This document shows, in pieces, positions 28,348-37,942 of a stretch of 64,000 bases of DNA. The notes beneath the pieces were generated by a model, which worked only from the letters and a program-made list of their open reading frames with translations, was not told where the DNA came from and searched no databases. Every line of letters begins with the position of its first letter. Within the stretch, counting starts at the first letter, position 1. The position numbers were made by a program, and so were the translations under genes. Source of the stretch: Clostridium fermenticellae (GTDB taxonomy: Bacteria; Bacillota; Clostridia; Clostridiales; Clostridiaceae); assembly GCF_003600355.1 (NCBI RefSeq), contig NZ_CP032416.1, forward strand, positions 1,818,183 through 1,882,182. Direction: 5' to 3'.

Positions 28348-29541
28348 TTAAATTCCCTTATCTAAAACCTTTGAAAAGTTATCCTTTAAATTTCCAAATA
28401 CACCAGGTTTCTTTATATTTCTATCGCTATACAATTTAACTTTTCCTACTAACTTTCCATCTAAATATACCTCACAATATCCAACTATATCATTTGCTTT
28501 ATAAGACTTCTTTGCCTTATCTAAGACACATTTTTTAACTATCTTATTTTCATTACCTTTTTCTAATATAATATTAAGATCTTCATTAGCTTTGGCTATA
28601 AAAAATTTGTCTCCTTTTTTATTCAGGTTAATCTTTTCTATGTCCATTCCTTTAGTAATAAGTTTTTTACTTTCAAACTTAGAAAATCCATAATTCATTA
28701 AAATTCCGGCATCTTTATTTCTAATTTTAAATGTCGGAGATCCCATTATTACGGTTAACATTCTAACTCCATTCCTTGCAGCAGTTGCCGAAATACAATA
28801 CTTAGCCTCTCCTGTAAAACCTGTCTTTAAACCGTCACAGCCCTTAAAAAATCTAACTAGCTTATTGTGATTTACAAGACCTATAGGCGCTTTTCTTCCC
28901 TCAGATATAGTTTCCATATATGTTCCAGTATATTTTAATATTGCTGGATGTTTTAATAATTCCCTAGACATTATAGATATGTCATAAGCTGTTGTCAAAT
29001 GTCCGTCTGCATTTAACCCTGTACAGTTCTTAAAAGTAGTATCTTTCATTCCAAGTTGTGCTGCCTTATCATTCATAAGTTTCACAAATGCATCCTGGCT
29101 TCCTGCTATATATTCTGCTAAAGCTACTGCTGCATCATTACCAGAAGCAATTCCAACTCCCTTTATTAGATCCTCTACTGTTCTAATCTCTCCGGTATCC
29201 AGAAGCATAGAGCTTCCTCCCATTTTTTTTGCATTTTCGCTTATAGTAACTTTATCAGACAACTTTATTCTTCCAGAATCTACTGCTTCCATTGTTAAAA
29301 GCATAGTCATAATTTTTGTAACAGAAGCTGGCGGTAATTTCTCATGAGAATTTTTTTCATATAAAATTTTCCCGCTCACAGGTTCCATAAGAAGTACTGA
29401 CCTGTTTTCCGAATTCAACTCCATCATTTCAGTTTGATTTTTCTGATCCTCTGCTCTAACATGTATTGGAACTAAAAACATACCAAAAATAAATGTAAGA
29501 ATCATAGCAAAACTTATAACACCTTTATTTATTTTACTCAT
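28348..29541 (-). CDS. dacF: D-alanyl-D-alanine carboxypeptidase (DacF type)
   Basis: 397 residues from ATG 29541 with GAGGAGG upstream. Signal peptide cleaved near residue 30 (VRA-ED). Motifs: SVTK (Ser73-Lys76), SGN (133-135), KTG (239-241). C-terminal PBP5_C domain follows. Located next to punA and xerD, the arrangement seen around sporulation-specific dacF in Bacillus, so a spore cortex or forespore role is inferred. Confidence 0.9.
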   Translation of the reverse strand: MSKINKGVISFAMILTFIFGMFLVPIHVRAEDQKNQTEMMELNSENRSVLLMEPVSGKILYEKNSHEKLPPASVTKIMTMLLTMEAVDSGRIKLSDKVTISENAKKMGGSSMLLDTGEIRTVEDLIKGVGIASGNDAAVALAEYIAGSQDAFVKLMNDKAAQLGMKDTTFKNCTGLNADGHLTTAYDISIMSRELLKHPAILKYTGTYMETISEGRKAPIGLVNHNKLVRFFKGCDGLKTGFTGEAKYCISATAARNGVRMLTVIMGSPTFKIRNKDAGILMNYGFSKFESKKLITKGMDIEKINLNKKGDKFFIAKANEDLNIILEKGNENKIVKKCVLDKAKKSYKANDIVGYCEVYLDGKLVGKVKLYSDRNIKKPGVFGNLKDNFSKVLDKGI

Positions 29542-29611
29542 ATTTTTCCTCCTCTCTTCAAATTTATTTTTCCCGAAAACAATTCTAATTATCACTTTTT
29601 TAAGCAAAAAT

Positions 29612-29658
29612 AAAAAACAAGAGCATTTAGTGTGTCAAATCAGACCAAATACTCTTGT
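29612..29658 (-). terminator. punA terminator
   Basis: Leftward ACAAGAGTATTTGGT...ACTAAATGCTCTTGT with internal mismatches, then TTTTTATTTTT; directly after the punA stop. dacF therefore probably has its own promoter. Confidence 0.82.
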
Positions 29659-29664
29659 TTAAAT

Positions 29665-30483
29665 TTATTTTATATTTTTTACAATCTCAGATACAAGCCT
29701 GTTAAACTTGTCTTTTACCCTATTTGAGGTTTCTATAACCTCTGCATGATTCAATGGTTTATCAAGTATACCAGATGCCATATTAGTTATACAAGAAATT
29801 CCGAGAATCTTTAATCCACAGTGATTTGCAGCTATAACTTCAGGTACTGTTGACATTCCAACTGCATCTCCTCCTAGCATTCTCACCATATTTATTTCAG
29901 CTGGTGTTTCATAACTTGGTCCACTCATCATAAAATAATTTCCAACTTTTAAATCTATATTTAAGTTTCTGCCACAATCTTGTGCTATTTCAATTAGCTC
30001 TTTATTATATGCATGAGACATATCTGGAAACCTTGGTCCTATATTTTCATCATTTTTACCTATAAGTGGATTTGAAAAAGAAAAATTTATGTGATCTTTT
30101 ATAATCATCAAATCACCAGATTTAAATGAAGTATTTACTCCTCCTGCTGCATTAGTCACTATAAGCTTTTCTATACCAAGTAATTTCATTATATATATAG
30201 GTAAAACCACATCCTGCATAGAATTGCCTTCATAATAATGTATCCTTCCATTCATCATTACTACATCTTTGCCTCTAAATCTTCCAAATATAAATTCACC
30301 AGCATGTCCCTTCACAGTAGGGATAGGCATATTAGGAATTTCAGAATATCTTATCGTCTTTTTATTTTCCACTTCACTAATCAAACTTCCAAGTCCTGAA
30401 CCTAAAATAATTCCTACATAAGGCACACTGCTTATTTTATTACTTATATACTGAGTACTTTGTTTGATTTTAATCATATCCAT
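29665..30483 (-). CDS. punA: Purine-nucleoside phosphorylase (trimeric type)
   Basis: 272 residues. Splits inosine and guanosine with phosphate to base and ribose-1-phosphate. Signatures: ILGSGLGSL, VKGHAGEFIFGRFRGK, VTNAAGGVN, and SGPSYETPAEINMVRMLGGDAVGMSTVPE (in part). An AGAGGTGAT site precedes the ATG. Downstream of xerD by 24 nt; the phosphopentomutase gene found between them in Bacillus is absent here. Confidence 0.94.
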   Translation of the reverse strand: MDMIKIKQSTQYISNKISSVPYVGIILGSGLGSLISEVENKKTIRYSEIPNMPIPTVKGHAGEFIFGRFRGKDVVMMNGRIHYYEGNSMQDVVLPIYIMKLLGIEKLIVTNAAGGVNTSFKSGDLMIIKDHINFSFSNPLIGKNDENIGPRFPDMSHAYNKELIEIAQDCGRNLNIDLKVGNYFMMSGPSYETPAEINMVRMLGGDAVGMSTVPEVIAANHCGLKILGISCITNMASGILDKPLNHAEVIETSNRVKDKFNRLVSEIVKNIK

Positions 30484-30507
30484 AGTTTATCACCTCTAGA
30501 TTATTAA

Positions 30508-31386
30508 TTACGCTCTCGGATGAGTCTTCTTATAGACCTCTGCAATTTTATTTTTTCTTGAAATGGTAGAGTATATTTGTGTGGCCGACAAATCCTTATG
30601 TCCTAAAAGTTCCTGTACAGATTTTATATCTGCGCCATTTTGCAAAAGGTGCACTGCAAAAGAATGTCTAAGTGTAAATGCTGTCATATATTTACTTATA
30701 CCTGACTGCTTAGCATAATGCTTAATTATTTTCCAAAATCCCTGTCTTGTCATTCTCATACCTTTCATATTTAAAAATAAATAATCTAGGTTATATTTAT
30801 TTAGATCCGACCTTATTTTAAAATAACCATTTAAATATTTTATTGCAACTGATCCAATTGGTATTATTCTTTCTTTACTTTTAAACCCATTACACTTTAC
30901 ATAATTGAACTTCATATTTATATCATAAATAGTTACATTTAACAATTCCGTGACTTTCATGCCAGTAGCATACATTAATTCAAGCATAGCTTTATCCCTT
31001 ATGCCTTTTTCTGTTGTAATATCAGGTGCATCCAAAAGCCTATCCACATCTTCTATTGTAAGAATCCTTGGAATATTATGTTTAACCTTAGGCATCTCAT
31101 AATTTAAAACTGGATTCTCACTTACAATTCCATTTAAAAAAAGATATTTATAAAAGCTTCTAAGAGATACTATATTTCTAATAATAGATGATGTGGCTCT
31201 ACCTTCTTTCTGAAGATACTGTACATAAGCCATAACTGAAACGACTTCGATTTCAGTTATTACTTCATTTCTGCTATTTATAAAATTAGAAAATTTAGTT
31301 ACATCTCTTACATATGCATCCAATGTATTCTTACTTACATTCTTATTTTCCAGATATTCAACATATCCAAATAAAATATTATTCAT
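30508..31386 (-). CDS. xerD: XerD-like tyrosine recombinase with altered active site
   Basis: 292 residues, full length, ending in the usual KKTHPRA. N-terminal SAM-like core-binding domain (1-85) and C-terminal catalytic domain. Tyr272 (TQIYS), His263 (LLGHKD), Arg240 and the beta-hairpin Lys (FKSKERIIP) are present. Two canonical residues are changed: the first catalytic Arg is Lys144 ([10 protein letters not shown]) and the His of HxxR is Phe237 (AFTLRHS). It lies downstream of spoIIM as in other clostridia. Either it has weak or altered activity, or dif recombination is done by another Xer. Confidence 0.88.
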   Translation of the reverse strand: MNNILFGYVEYLENKNVSKNTLDAYVRDVTKFSNFINSRNEVITEIEVVSVMAYVQYLQKEGRATSSIIRNIVSLRSFYKYLFLNGIVSENPVLNYEMPKVKHNIPRILTIEDVDRLLDAPDITTEKGIRDKAMLELMYATGMKVTELLNVTIYDINMKFNYVKCNGFKSKERIIPIGSVAIKYLNGYFKIRSDLNKYNLDYLFLNMKGMRMTRQGFWKIIKHYAKQSGISKYMTAFTLRHSFAVHLLQNGADIKSVQELLGHKDLSATQIYSTISRKNKIAEVYKKTHPRA

Positions 31387-31420
31387 ATGCTACTCCAATC
31401 TTTTTAAAATAAAATCAATA

Positions 31421-31636
31421 TTACTTTAAAAAACTGTCAAATACAAAAATATAATTATCTATTATATTTATATTCTTCTCAATCACATTATACACTAAAA
31501 CACTGTTACTGTATGATTTATTGATATAATTATACAAAATACAATTAATAAATTTAGGCAATACTAGTCCAAAAAATACCAAAATAAATAAACATTCTAA
31601 CAAAATTATAATAAATTCTAAATTATCCTTATTCAT
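31421..31636 (-). CDS. Small membrane protein between spoIIM and xerD
   Basis: 71 residues with one long hydrophobic segment (residues ~9-33, IIILLECLFILVFFGLVL). Its ATG overlaps the spoIIM stop as ATGA, and GGAAG lies before it, so it is probably translated by coupling. No family recognised. Position suggests a sporulation-membrane role, unproven. Confidence 0.65.
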   Translation of the reverse strand: MNKDNLEFIIILLECLFILVFFGLVLPKFINCILYNYINKSYSNSVLVYNVIEKNINIIDNYIFVFDSFLK

Positions 31637-32283
31637 ACGAATATGCTTCCCACGCCTGCTATTACTACTTTTAAGATTTGAGGTGTAAGATATGATTCCA
31701 TGGTGAAACCTACAACCATAACTATCATTACAAGAGCAAATGAAACTGAATATGATGTGATTTTAAGCCATATATTGGATGTCCAACTTTTACCACCTTT
31801 ATCCTTTAGCATATTTAAAGAAAATTCCATAGCAAGTACAGAAATAAATATAATGCAAGGTATGTATATAATATTTTGTGGAAGTACTCCTAAAAGAGAA
31901 ACCCATACTCCCCTTATTCCCATGCCGTTTATTATAAAACTGATTGTAAATCCTATAGTGAATCCTTTTAATATATCTATTATTAGTATAATAGGAACCC
32001 CTATCATGGTAAGACCTAAAAACCACACTATGATAAGTACTGGAATATTATTCTTTATTGTCTGAATAAATATCTGCTTATAGTCTATATTTCCAGAACC
32101 AATAGCAGAACTAAAACTTTTTATATAATTTACAAGATCACTTTTTTCAAATCCGCCCATGTATCTTACAGAATATATTCCAAGAACTATACCTGTGCAT
32201 ATACATAAAAGGCTGATTACATACAGCCAAAAATTATTCTGAACATGATCATTCAAAGCATCTATGAATTTATTATGTAACAT
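31633..32283 (-). CDS. spoIIM: Stage II sporulation protein M
   Basis: 216 residues, about five membrane helices. N-terminal LYVISLLCICTGIVLGIYSV and the QNIIYIPCIIFISVLA segment match SpoIIM, which with SpoIID and SpoIIP drives engulfment of the forespore. AGGAGGATGAACT precedes the ATG. Followed by a coupled small ORF and xerD. Confidence 0.93.
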   Translation of the reverse strand: MLHNKFIDALNDHVQNNFWLYVISLLCICTGIVLGIYSVRYMGGFEKSDLVNYIKSFSSAIGSGNIDYKQIFIQTIKNNIPVLIIVWFLGLTMIGVPIILIIDILKGFTIGFTISFIINGMGIRGVWVSLLGVLPQNIIYIPCIIFISVLAMEFSLNMLKDKGGKSWTSNIWLKITSYSVSFALVMIVMVVGFTMESYLTPQILKVVIAGVGSIFV

Positions 32284-32352
32284 AGTTCATCCTCCTTTTG
32301 CTAGTAATTTCTTTTTAAATATCTATGACTAACAAAAGGGTTATATGACTAT

Positions 32353-32874
32353 TTATTCAAACATAAAGATTGCTACTGTTTTTGCATCAGTTATCATACC
32401 GTCTTTAATCATATTTTTGACCGTTTTTACATTTAATTCTCTTAAGTTTATAAACTCATCCTCATCTTGAAGTCCATCACTACCTTTATATAGTTCTTGA
32501 GCTTTATAAAGGTATATGCATTCATCACAAAATCCCGGACTTGTAACTATTTTTCCAAGATATTTAAGCTTTCCCGCTTTATATCCTGTCTCTTCTTCTA
32601 ATTCTCTTGAAGCACAAACTTCTGGCTTTTCACCTTTTTCAATTTTGCCTGCAGGAATTTCTAAAAGCATATGTTCTACTGGTTTTCTAAATTGTTCAAC
32701 CATAAGTATAGTTTCACTATCTTTATATGCCAGAATAGCCACCCCTCCCGGATGGTTTACAATTTCCCTTTTGACCTCTCTTCCATTCGGAAGCTTTACT
32801 TTATGTAAATTGACATTTATAATCTTACCAGAATATATATTTTTAGACTCTATTGTCTTTTCAAAAAACTCCAT
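32353..32874 (-). CDS. Nudix hydrolase, ADP-ribose pyrophosphatase type
   Basis: 173 residues from ATG 32874, after GAGGTGTGTGAT. The Nudix box is complete (GEKPEVCASRELEEETGY), and VEQFRKPVEHMLLEIPAGKIEKGE (shortened) is typical of the NudF/ADP-ribose pyrophosphatase branch. It hydrolyses ADP-ribose to AMP and ribose-5-phosphate by family knowledge. Conserved upstream of spoIIM in clostridia. Confidence 0.9.
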   Translation of the reverse strand: MEFFEKTIESKNIYSGKIINVNLHKVKLPNGREVKREIVNHPGGVAILAYKDSETILMVEQFRKPVEHMLLEIPAGKIEKGEKPEVCASRELEEETGYKAGKLKYLGKIVTSPGFCDECIYLYKAQELYKGSDGLQDEDEFINLRELNVKTVKNMIKDGMITDAKTVAIFMFE

Positions 32875-32972
32875 ATCACACACCTCAATCTGCATCAAAA
32901 CTACTTTAAACTAATTCTATACTTCAAATACATAAATGTCAATTAAAGGTACATTTTAAATATATTTAAAAC

Positions 32973-33017
32973 TAAAGACTAAAAATATGAAACTATGTTT
33001 TATATTTTTAGTCTTTA
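32973..33017. terminator. 16-bp hairpin after the small ORF
   Basis: TAAAGACTAAAAATAT (32973-32988) and ATATTTTTAGTCTTTA (33002-33017) pair perfectly around a 13-nt loop; the leftward tail is GTTTTAAAT. Probable terminator of the ORF at 33037-33216. Confidence 0.65.
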
Positions 33018-33036
33018 AGTAAATTTTAATACTAAT

Positions 33037-33216
33037 CTAATCAATATTAATTTGTTCATCTATTTTTTTTATAACTCTTTTATAAGTTCTTATAACCTCC
33101 TTAAGTTCATCTTCTTTGTCATCCACATCTGCAAGCTTTTCTCTAAGTTCATTTATTCTGCTTGTAACTAAATTTCTAATAATCCTCACATCATTTGATT
33201 CTAAATCAAGTTTCAT
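33037..33216 (-). CDS. Small coiled-coil protein, 59 residues
   Basis: Begins ATG at 33216 with AAGGTGAT 5-6 nt upstream, ends TAG at 33037, and is followed at once by a perfect hairpin: a complete gene unit. The product (MKLDLESNDVRIIRN...KKIDEQINID) is highly charged and predicted to be one long amphipathic helix or coiled coil (INELREKLADVDDKEDELKE). No family recognised. It lies between spo0A and the Nudix gene. Confidence 0.7.
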   Translation of the reverse strand: MKLDLESNDVRIIRNLVTSRINELREKLADVDDKEDELKEVIRTYKRVIKKIDEQINID

Positions 33217-33303
33217 ATTATCACCTTCTTATTAAGTATTATGTTTCTAAAACCCTCTTTAGAATTTTATGAACTATATTTATTTATATTATATTACATA
33301 AAA

Positions 33304-33323
33304 TGGATGGCTAAAGCCATCCG
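33304..33323 (-). terminator. spo0A terminator
   Basis: GGATGGCTTTAGCCATCC read leftward (33306-33323) followed by ATTTTAT. About 45 nt after the spo0A stop. Confidence 0.75.
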
Positions 33324-33364
33324 ATCAAAAAAGATTTTTTTTGTAAAACCTTGATATTACTTGC

Positions 33365-34180
33365 CTAGCTAACTTTATTCTTTAGCCTTAATTTATCTGC
33401 AACCATAGCTATAAACTCTGAGTTTGTTGGTTTACCTTTATCATTGTGTATAGTATATCCAAATATCCTATTTATCGTTTCAATTTGACCTCTAGACCAT
33501 GCCACTTCAATTGCATGCCTTATTGCTCTTTCGACTCTGCTTGCAGTAGTATTATATTTTTTAGCTATGGACGGATATAATTCTTTGGTAACTGCAGACA
33601 ATAATTCCATATTATTTACTACCATAGTAATTGCTTCTCTTAGGTACATATATCCTTTAATATGTGCAGGAACGCCTATTTCATGTATTATATTTGTTAT
33701 TTCTTGTTCTAAGTTATTTGCTTCATCTCTTTTAAATTTGACTTCTGAAGTATCTGATAATGAAATTGGTTTTTTAATTGAAGACACACCAATTACATTA
33801 TTGGTAAACATCTGCCTAATTCTTTTAGTGAATACATCCATATCAAAAGGTTTTACTACATAGTAATCAGCTCCAAGAGTAATTGCTGTTTGAGTTATCT
33901 TATCTTGTCCGACTGCAGAAAGTACAATTATTCGCGGCATAGGATCTATATCCATACTACTTAATCTCTCAAGAACACCTAGACCATCAAGATGCGGCAT
34001 AATTATATCTAATACCAATAAATCAGGTTTCTTTTCCTGTATAAGCTTCAGAGCTTCTATACCATCTTTAGCTATTCCAGTTACTACTATATCCCTTTGA
34101 TTTAACATGTAATCATTGAGGATATTACAAAATTCCTTATTATCATCCGCAATAACCACACTTATTTTTGATTCTTCCAT
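33365..34180 (-). CDS. spo0A: Sporulation master regulator Spo0A
   Basis: 271 residues. Receiver domain with the acidic pocket ADD (11-13), phosphoacceptor Asp58 (LLVLDIIMP) and Lys in YYVVKPFD. After a linker near 125-145 comes the Spo0A DNA-binding domain, with the recognition region [22 protein letters not shown] (shortened) and [14 protein letters not shown]. Active form binds 0A boxes to start sporulation and solvent-phase genes. Directly downstream of spoIVB, the conserved order. Confidence 0.97.
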   Translation of the reverse strand: MEESKISVVIADDNKEFCNILNDYMLNQRDIVVTGIAKDGIEALKLIQEKKPDLLVLDIIMPHLDGLGVLERLSSMDIDPMPRIIVLSAVGQDKITQTAITLGADYYVVKPFDMDVFTKRIRQMFTNNVIGVSSIKKPISLSDTSEVKFKRDEANNLEQEITNIIHEIGVPAHIKGYMYLREAITMVVNNMELLSAVTKELYPSIAKKYNTTASRVERAIRHAIEVAWSRGQIETINRIFGYTIHNDKGKPTNSEFIAMVADKLRLKNKVS

Positions 34181-34233
34181 ATTCTTTACTCCCCTTTGTC
34201 ATTATTTATTTCCCATATCTTAACAATTAATAC

Positions 34234-34260
34234 ATTCGACAAAACTATTTTAAATCCTTC
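34234..34260 (-). promoter_or_regulatory. Sigma-H-type promoter with 0A box upstream of spo0A
   Basis: Leftward: GAAGGATTT (34252-34260), 11 nt, then GTCGAAT (34234-34240). This fits the sigma-H consensus RnAGGAwWW-N11-RnnGAAT. The -10 overlaps a 0A box, TGTCGAA (34235-34241), so Spo0A probably controls its own gene here. Confidence 0.7.
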
Positions 34261-34298
34261 TATTAGTAAATAAAAAAATTTAAAATAAAGTTTCATTT

Positions 34299-34331
34299 AT
34301 AAAAGATAGCATAAATTATGCTATCTTTTAT
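34299..34331 (-). terminator. spoIVB terminator
   Basis: ATAAAAGATAGCAT and its perfect complement around a 5-nt loop, about 80 nt after the spoIVB stop; the stem's own 3' arm supplies CTTTTAT. It separates spoIVB from spo0A transcription. Confidence 0.75.
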
Positions 34332-34411
34332 AACTATTCTATCATATATTTTTCAATTATTTAATATTTCATCCAATTTTAATTTTGTATTTCAATTTTT
34401 TCCATATAAAC

Positions 34412-35626
34412 CTACCGTGACAAAATGTTCGAGTCATTTAACATCCATTCTATATATATTCCATATCCTACGTCAGGTTTATTTATAAGAACATGTGTTA
34501 CGGCTCCGACTATTTTATTATTCTGTATTATAGGGCTTCCACTCATTCCTTGGACTATACCTCCCGTTTTATTCAGTAATTTAGGATCTGTAACTCTTAT
34601 AAGCATACTCTTCGCTCCAGGCGAATCCTGTTGTAATAATTTTTCTATTCGTATATCATAAAGTTTTGGTTTATCGCCTTCTACAGTGGTAAGAATTTTA
34701 GCTGGTCCTTCTTTTATTTCATCTCTTAAAGCTATCTTCATAGGTTTTGATCCTTCATTTATAAGTCTTTTATCTCCATTTCCAAATATCCCACATTCAG
34801 TATTTTTAGATATCTTCCCCAGTACTTTTTGTTCTTCTACAAATACACCTTTGAGTTCACCCGGATTGCCCTTAGAACCTTTTTTTATTGATATTATTGA
34901 AGATGGAATAACTTCTCCATAGCTTATATTCATTATTGTCCCTGTATCTATATCAGTAATGGGATGACCTAATGCAGCAAATATTCCTGTTTTATTATCA
35001 TAAAATGTAAGTGTGCCAACTCCAGCAGCACAATCTCTTACCCAAAGGCCTATCTTATATTTATTATTATCCTCCCCTTTAACGGGATTTACAATTTTTT
35101 CAGATATATTTCCTTTTCTCTCAATTGTTATCCTTATTTTATTTCCACTGCAATTATTCACTGCACTTTGAACCTGTTCTGCATTTTTTACATATGTTCC
35201 ATCTATCTTAGTAATATTATCTCCTACTTGTATTCCACCAAGTGCTGCAGGACTTACATTTCCTTTAGATGTTCTAATATCTGATAATGCAATTACAAGA
35301 ACTCCCTTTGTATTTAATTTTACACCAACAGGCTGCCCTCCAGGATATATTTTTATATCATTGCTTACAGAGTGTAAAAAAATTGATTTTACTGGTAAAA
35401 TCCCAAATAAATTCAATTTAATCTTCTTATAACTATTATATACATCTTTATTCGCTTTAATTTCATCTTTATTTTTTGCCTTCAAAATATTGTCAAACTT
35501 TAAACATTCTCCTTCCCTCAAGAATATAGTTTTAGGTACACTTTGAACTTTATAGTAAACACTTAATGTGATTAACAGGATAGGAATTAAAATAAAACAT
35601 AAGAATTTCTTTTTTTTAATGTACAT
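34412..35626 (-). CDS. spoIVB: SpoIVB signalling serine protease
   Basis: 404 residues: N-terminal membrane anchor (residues 8-26), PDZ domain (~95-185; GVKLNTKGVLVIALSDI and GGIQVGDNITKIDG), and S55 peptidase domain. The catalytic His lies in ALGHPITDIDTG and Ser362 in QGMSGSPII. It is secreted from the forespore and triggers SpoIVFB processing of pro-sigma-K by family knowledge. An excellent GGAGG site precedes the ATG. Confidence 0.95.
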   Translation of the reverse strand: MYIKKKKFLCFILIPILLITLSVYYKVQSVPKTIFLREGECLKFDNILKAKNKDEIKANKDVYNSYKKIKLNLFGILPVKSIFLHSVSNDIKIYPGGQPVGVKLNTKGVLVIALSDIRTSKGNVSPAALGGIQVGDNITKIDGTYVKNAEQVQSAVNNCSGNKIRITIERKGNISEKIVNPVKGEDNNKYKIGLWVRDCAAGVGTLTFYDNKTGIFAALGHPITDIDTGTIMNISYGEVIPSSIISIKKGSKGNPGELKGVFVEEQKVLGKISKNTECGIFGNGDKRLINEGSKPMKIALRDEIKEGPAKILTTVEGDKPKLYDIRIEKLLQQDSPGAKSMLIRVTDPKLLNKTGGIVQGMSGSPIIQNNKIVGAVTHVLINKPDVGYGIYIEWMLNDSNILSR

Positions 35627-35750
35627 GTTTTTTACCTCCTGTTTTTTATATCTATGCTTTTAAATTGCCCTTTTAAACATTTTATTATGCTATTATATAC
35701 TTTCATATAAAGTTATGATTTAATCTATAAGTAAATTTTTTTCATATAAA

Positions 35751-35776
35751 AAAATCGCATCTTACATGCGATTTTT
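35751..35776 (-). terminator. recN terminator
   Basis: AAAATCGCAT, 5-nt loop, ATGCGATTTTTTT read leftward, starting at the recN stop codon itself: a compact canonical terminator. Confidence 0.9.
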
Positions 35777-37475
35777 ATTTTGACTTTATATTAATTTTTC
35801 TTATATCAGCCATCCTTATAAGTTCCTTAGAATGTTCCAATGTTAATTTTGTAACCTCTGATCCACCTATCATCTTGGCTATCTCATATTCCTTCTGATT
35901 ATCCTTCAATTTTTTTACATGAGTGAAGGTTTTATTATCCTTAACTTCCTTCGATACTAAATAATATTCATCAGACATACAAGCAATTTGCGGTAAATGA
36001 GTTACACAAAGAACCTGATGTTTTTTTGATATTGTATACATTTTTTCAGCCACACACTGTGCTATTCTACCGCTGATTCCGGTGTCTATTTCATCAAATA
36101 TAACAGATGGAATTTTATCTTTATCTACAAATACAGTCTTGAGTGCCAACATTATTCTGGAAAGTTCTCCTCCGGATACAATCTTTTCCAGAGGTTTAAG
36201 AGGTTCTCCTGGATTGGTAGAAATAAGAAATCTAATTGAATCCATACCATTTGTATAAAATTTTTCACTAATACTCACATCAACTTTAAAAACACTCTTT
36301 TCAAGTCCAACAAAATTTAATTCCTTTTTTACGTTTTTCTCTAAAATATCAGCTATTTTGCATCTCTCTATATGAATATATTTTCCATAATTCTTCAAAC
36401 CTTCTACTATTTTTACCATTTCATCTTTTAGATTTTCAATTATCTCATTACTGTTAACCATTTCATAATATTGTTTTGATATCTTGTCTCTATATTCAAA
36501 AATTTTAGGTATTGTATCTCCATATTTCTTCTTATAATCATTTATTTGATACATTCTACCATTTATATATTCTAATTCTGATTCATCATAATATACATCA
36601 TTTTTAATATTTCCCATTTTTTCAATAGCATCTTCCATGTTATAATAAGCATCTTTAAGAGCTTTGACTATATCAATAACTTTAGGAAAATCTTGTTCCA
36701 AATTATCTAAATGCTTAATCATGATTCTCAACTTATCATACATAGATTCTACATTTTCTCTTCCCTCATACAAGTCAACATAGCAATCATTCAAAGTTCT
36801 GCTTATTTTTTCAGAATTGGATAATATCTTATATTTTTCATTTAGTTTTATATCTTCTCCTTCTTTTAAATTAGCCGAATTTATTTCATCTATTTGGTAT
36901 TTTAAAAAATCAATGATTTTATTTCTTTCTTCATTATTCCCTGTTAATCTCTTAATATCATTTTGTTTCTCAATAAATTCGTGATATATTTCCTTATACT
37001 TGTTTAAATACATCTTAAGATTGTTATTGCCAAAGTCATCTATATAATTTATATGATTTTCGGATAAAAGCAAATTCTGATTTTCATGCTGTCCATGAAT
37101 ATCAATAAGTGTTGAACTTATAAATCTAAGAGTGCTCAATAAAACAGATTTTCCATTTACCTTTGCAATACTTTTGCCAGATTGAAATGTTTCTCTACTT
37201 ATTATTATAATATCTTCAATTTCAATTTCATTTTTTTCTAAAATATCGGATGTCTTAGGATTTTCCACTGTAAATACAGCTTCTACAAAAGTCTTATTTT
37301 CGCCAGTCCTTATAAGCTCCTTATTAAATTTGGATCCGAGAACATAATTTATAGCATCTATAAGTATTGACTTACCAGCACCTGTTTCCCCCGCAAGTAC
37401 ATTGAATCCACTATTAAATGATATTGTAAGTTCCTCTATTAAAGCAAAGTTTTTTATATTCAATTGAAGAAGCAT
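35775..37475 (-). CDS. recN: DNA repair protein RecN
   Basis: 566 residues of the SMC-like RecN family, active in double-strand-break repair. Walker A GETGAGKSILIDAI near residue 30, a long central coiled coil (~160-380), then LSGGELSRIMLALK-like signature (VSGGELSRIMLALK) and Walker B VIFDEIDTGISG. Downstream of argR by 14 nt, the standard Firmicutes order. Confidence 0.96.
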   Translation of the reverse strand: MLLQLNIKNFALIEELTISFNSGFNVLAGETGAGKSILIDAINYVLGSKFNKELIRTGENKTFVEAVFTVENPKTSDILEKNEIEIEDIIIISRETFQSGKSIAKVNGKSVLLSTLRFISSTLIDIHGQHENQNLLLSENHINYIDDFGNNNLKMYLNKYKEIYHEFIEKQNDIKRLTGNNEERNKIIDFLKYQIDEINSANLKEGEDIKLNEKYKILSNSEKISRTLNDCYVDLYEGRENVESMYDKLRIMIKHLDNLEQDFPKVIDIVKALKDAYYNMEDAIEKMGNIKNDVYYDESELEYINGRMYQINDYKKKYGDTIPKIFEYRDKISKQYYEMVNSNEIIENLKDEMVKIVEGLKNYGKYIHIERCKIADILEKNVKKELNFVGLEKSVFKVDVSISEKFYTNGMDSIRFLISTNPGEPLKPLEKIVSGGELSRIMLALKTVFVDKDKIPSVIFDEIDTGISGRIAQCVAEKMYTISKKHQVLCVTHLPQIACMSDEYYLVSKEVKDNKTFTHVKKLKDNQKEYEIAKMIGGSEVTKLTLEHSKELIRMADIRKINIKSK

Positions 37476-37489
37476 AAAGTAAAGGCCTC

Positions 37490-37942
37490 CTAATCAGAAA
37501 TCATCTTTTTCATTTTTTGAACTATAGTCCGGGCTTTTTCATTATCTCTTGTCAATATAAAAATTGTATTATCACCCGCTACAGTACCTGCAATTCCTTC
37601 AAAATTTAAACAATCTATAGCTTCTGCTGCAGCTTGAGCAGATCCCGAAATAGTCTTTATAATAACAAAATTTTGTACATTTTCTATACTTATTACCGTC
37701 TGAGAAAATACATTAACAAGTTTATTAGACAGAGAATTCCCCGTTTGAGATATAGTAGCGTATTTGTATCTTCCATTCTCGCCCAAAACTTTAATTAATT
37801 TTAATTCCTTTATATCCCTTGAAACTGTGGCCTGGGTGATATCCATCCCACTTTCTCTCAATTCATTTGCAAGTTCTTCCTGAGTCTCAATATCTTTGGA
37901 ATTTATAATTTCAAGTATTTTAGCATGTCTTGTTACTTTCAT
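37490..37942 (-). CDS. argR: Arginine repressor ArgR/AhrC
   Basis: 150 residues from ATG 37942, with GAAGGTGAAG upstream. Winged-helix N-terminal domain (ARHAKILEIINSKDIETQEEL-like, ITQATVSRDIKELKLIK shortened) and C-terminal arginine-binding oligomerisation domain (GTVAGDNTIFILT). Its likely targets include the argBD/argC divergent promoters at 3.8-3.9 kb. Starts 23 nt inside nadK. Confidence 0.95.
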   Translation of the reverse strand: MKVTRHAKILEIINSKDIETQEELANELRESGMDITQATVSRDIKELKLIKVLGENGRYKYATISQTGNSLSNKLVNVFSQTVISIENVQNFVIIKTISGSAQAAAEAIDCLNFEGIAGTVAGDNTIFILTRDNEKARTIVQKMKKMISD

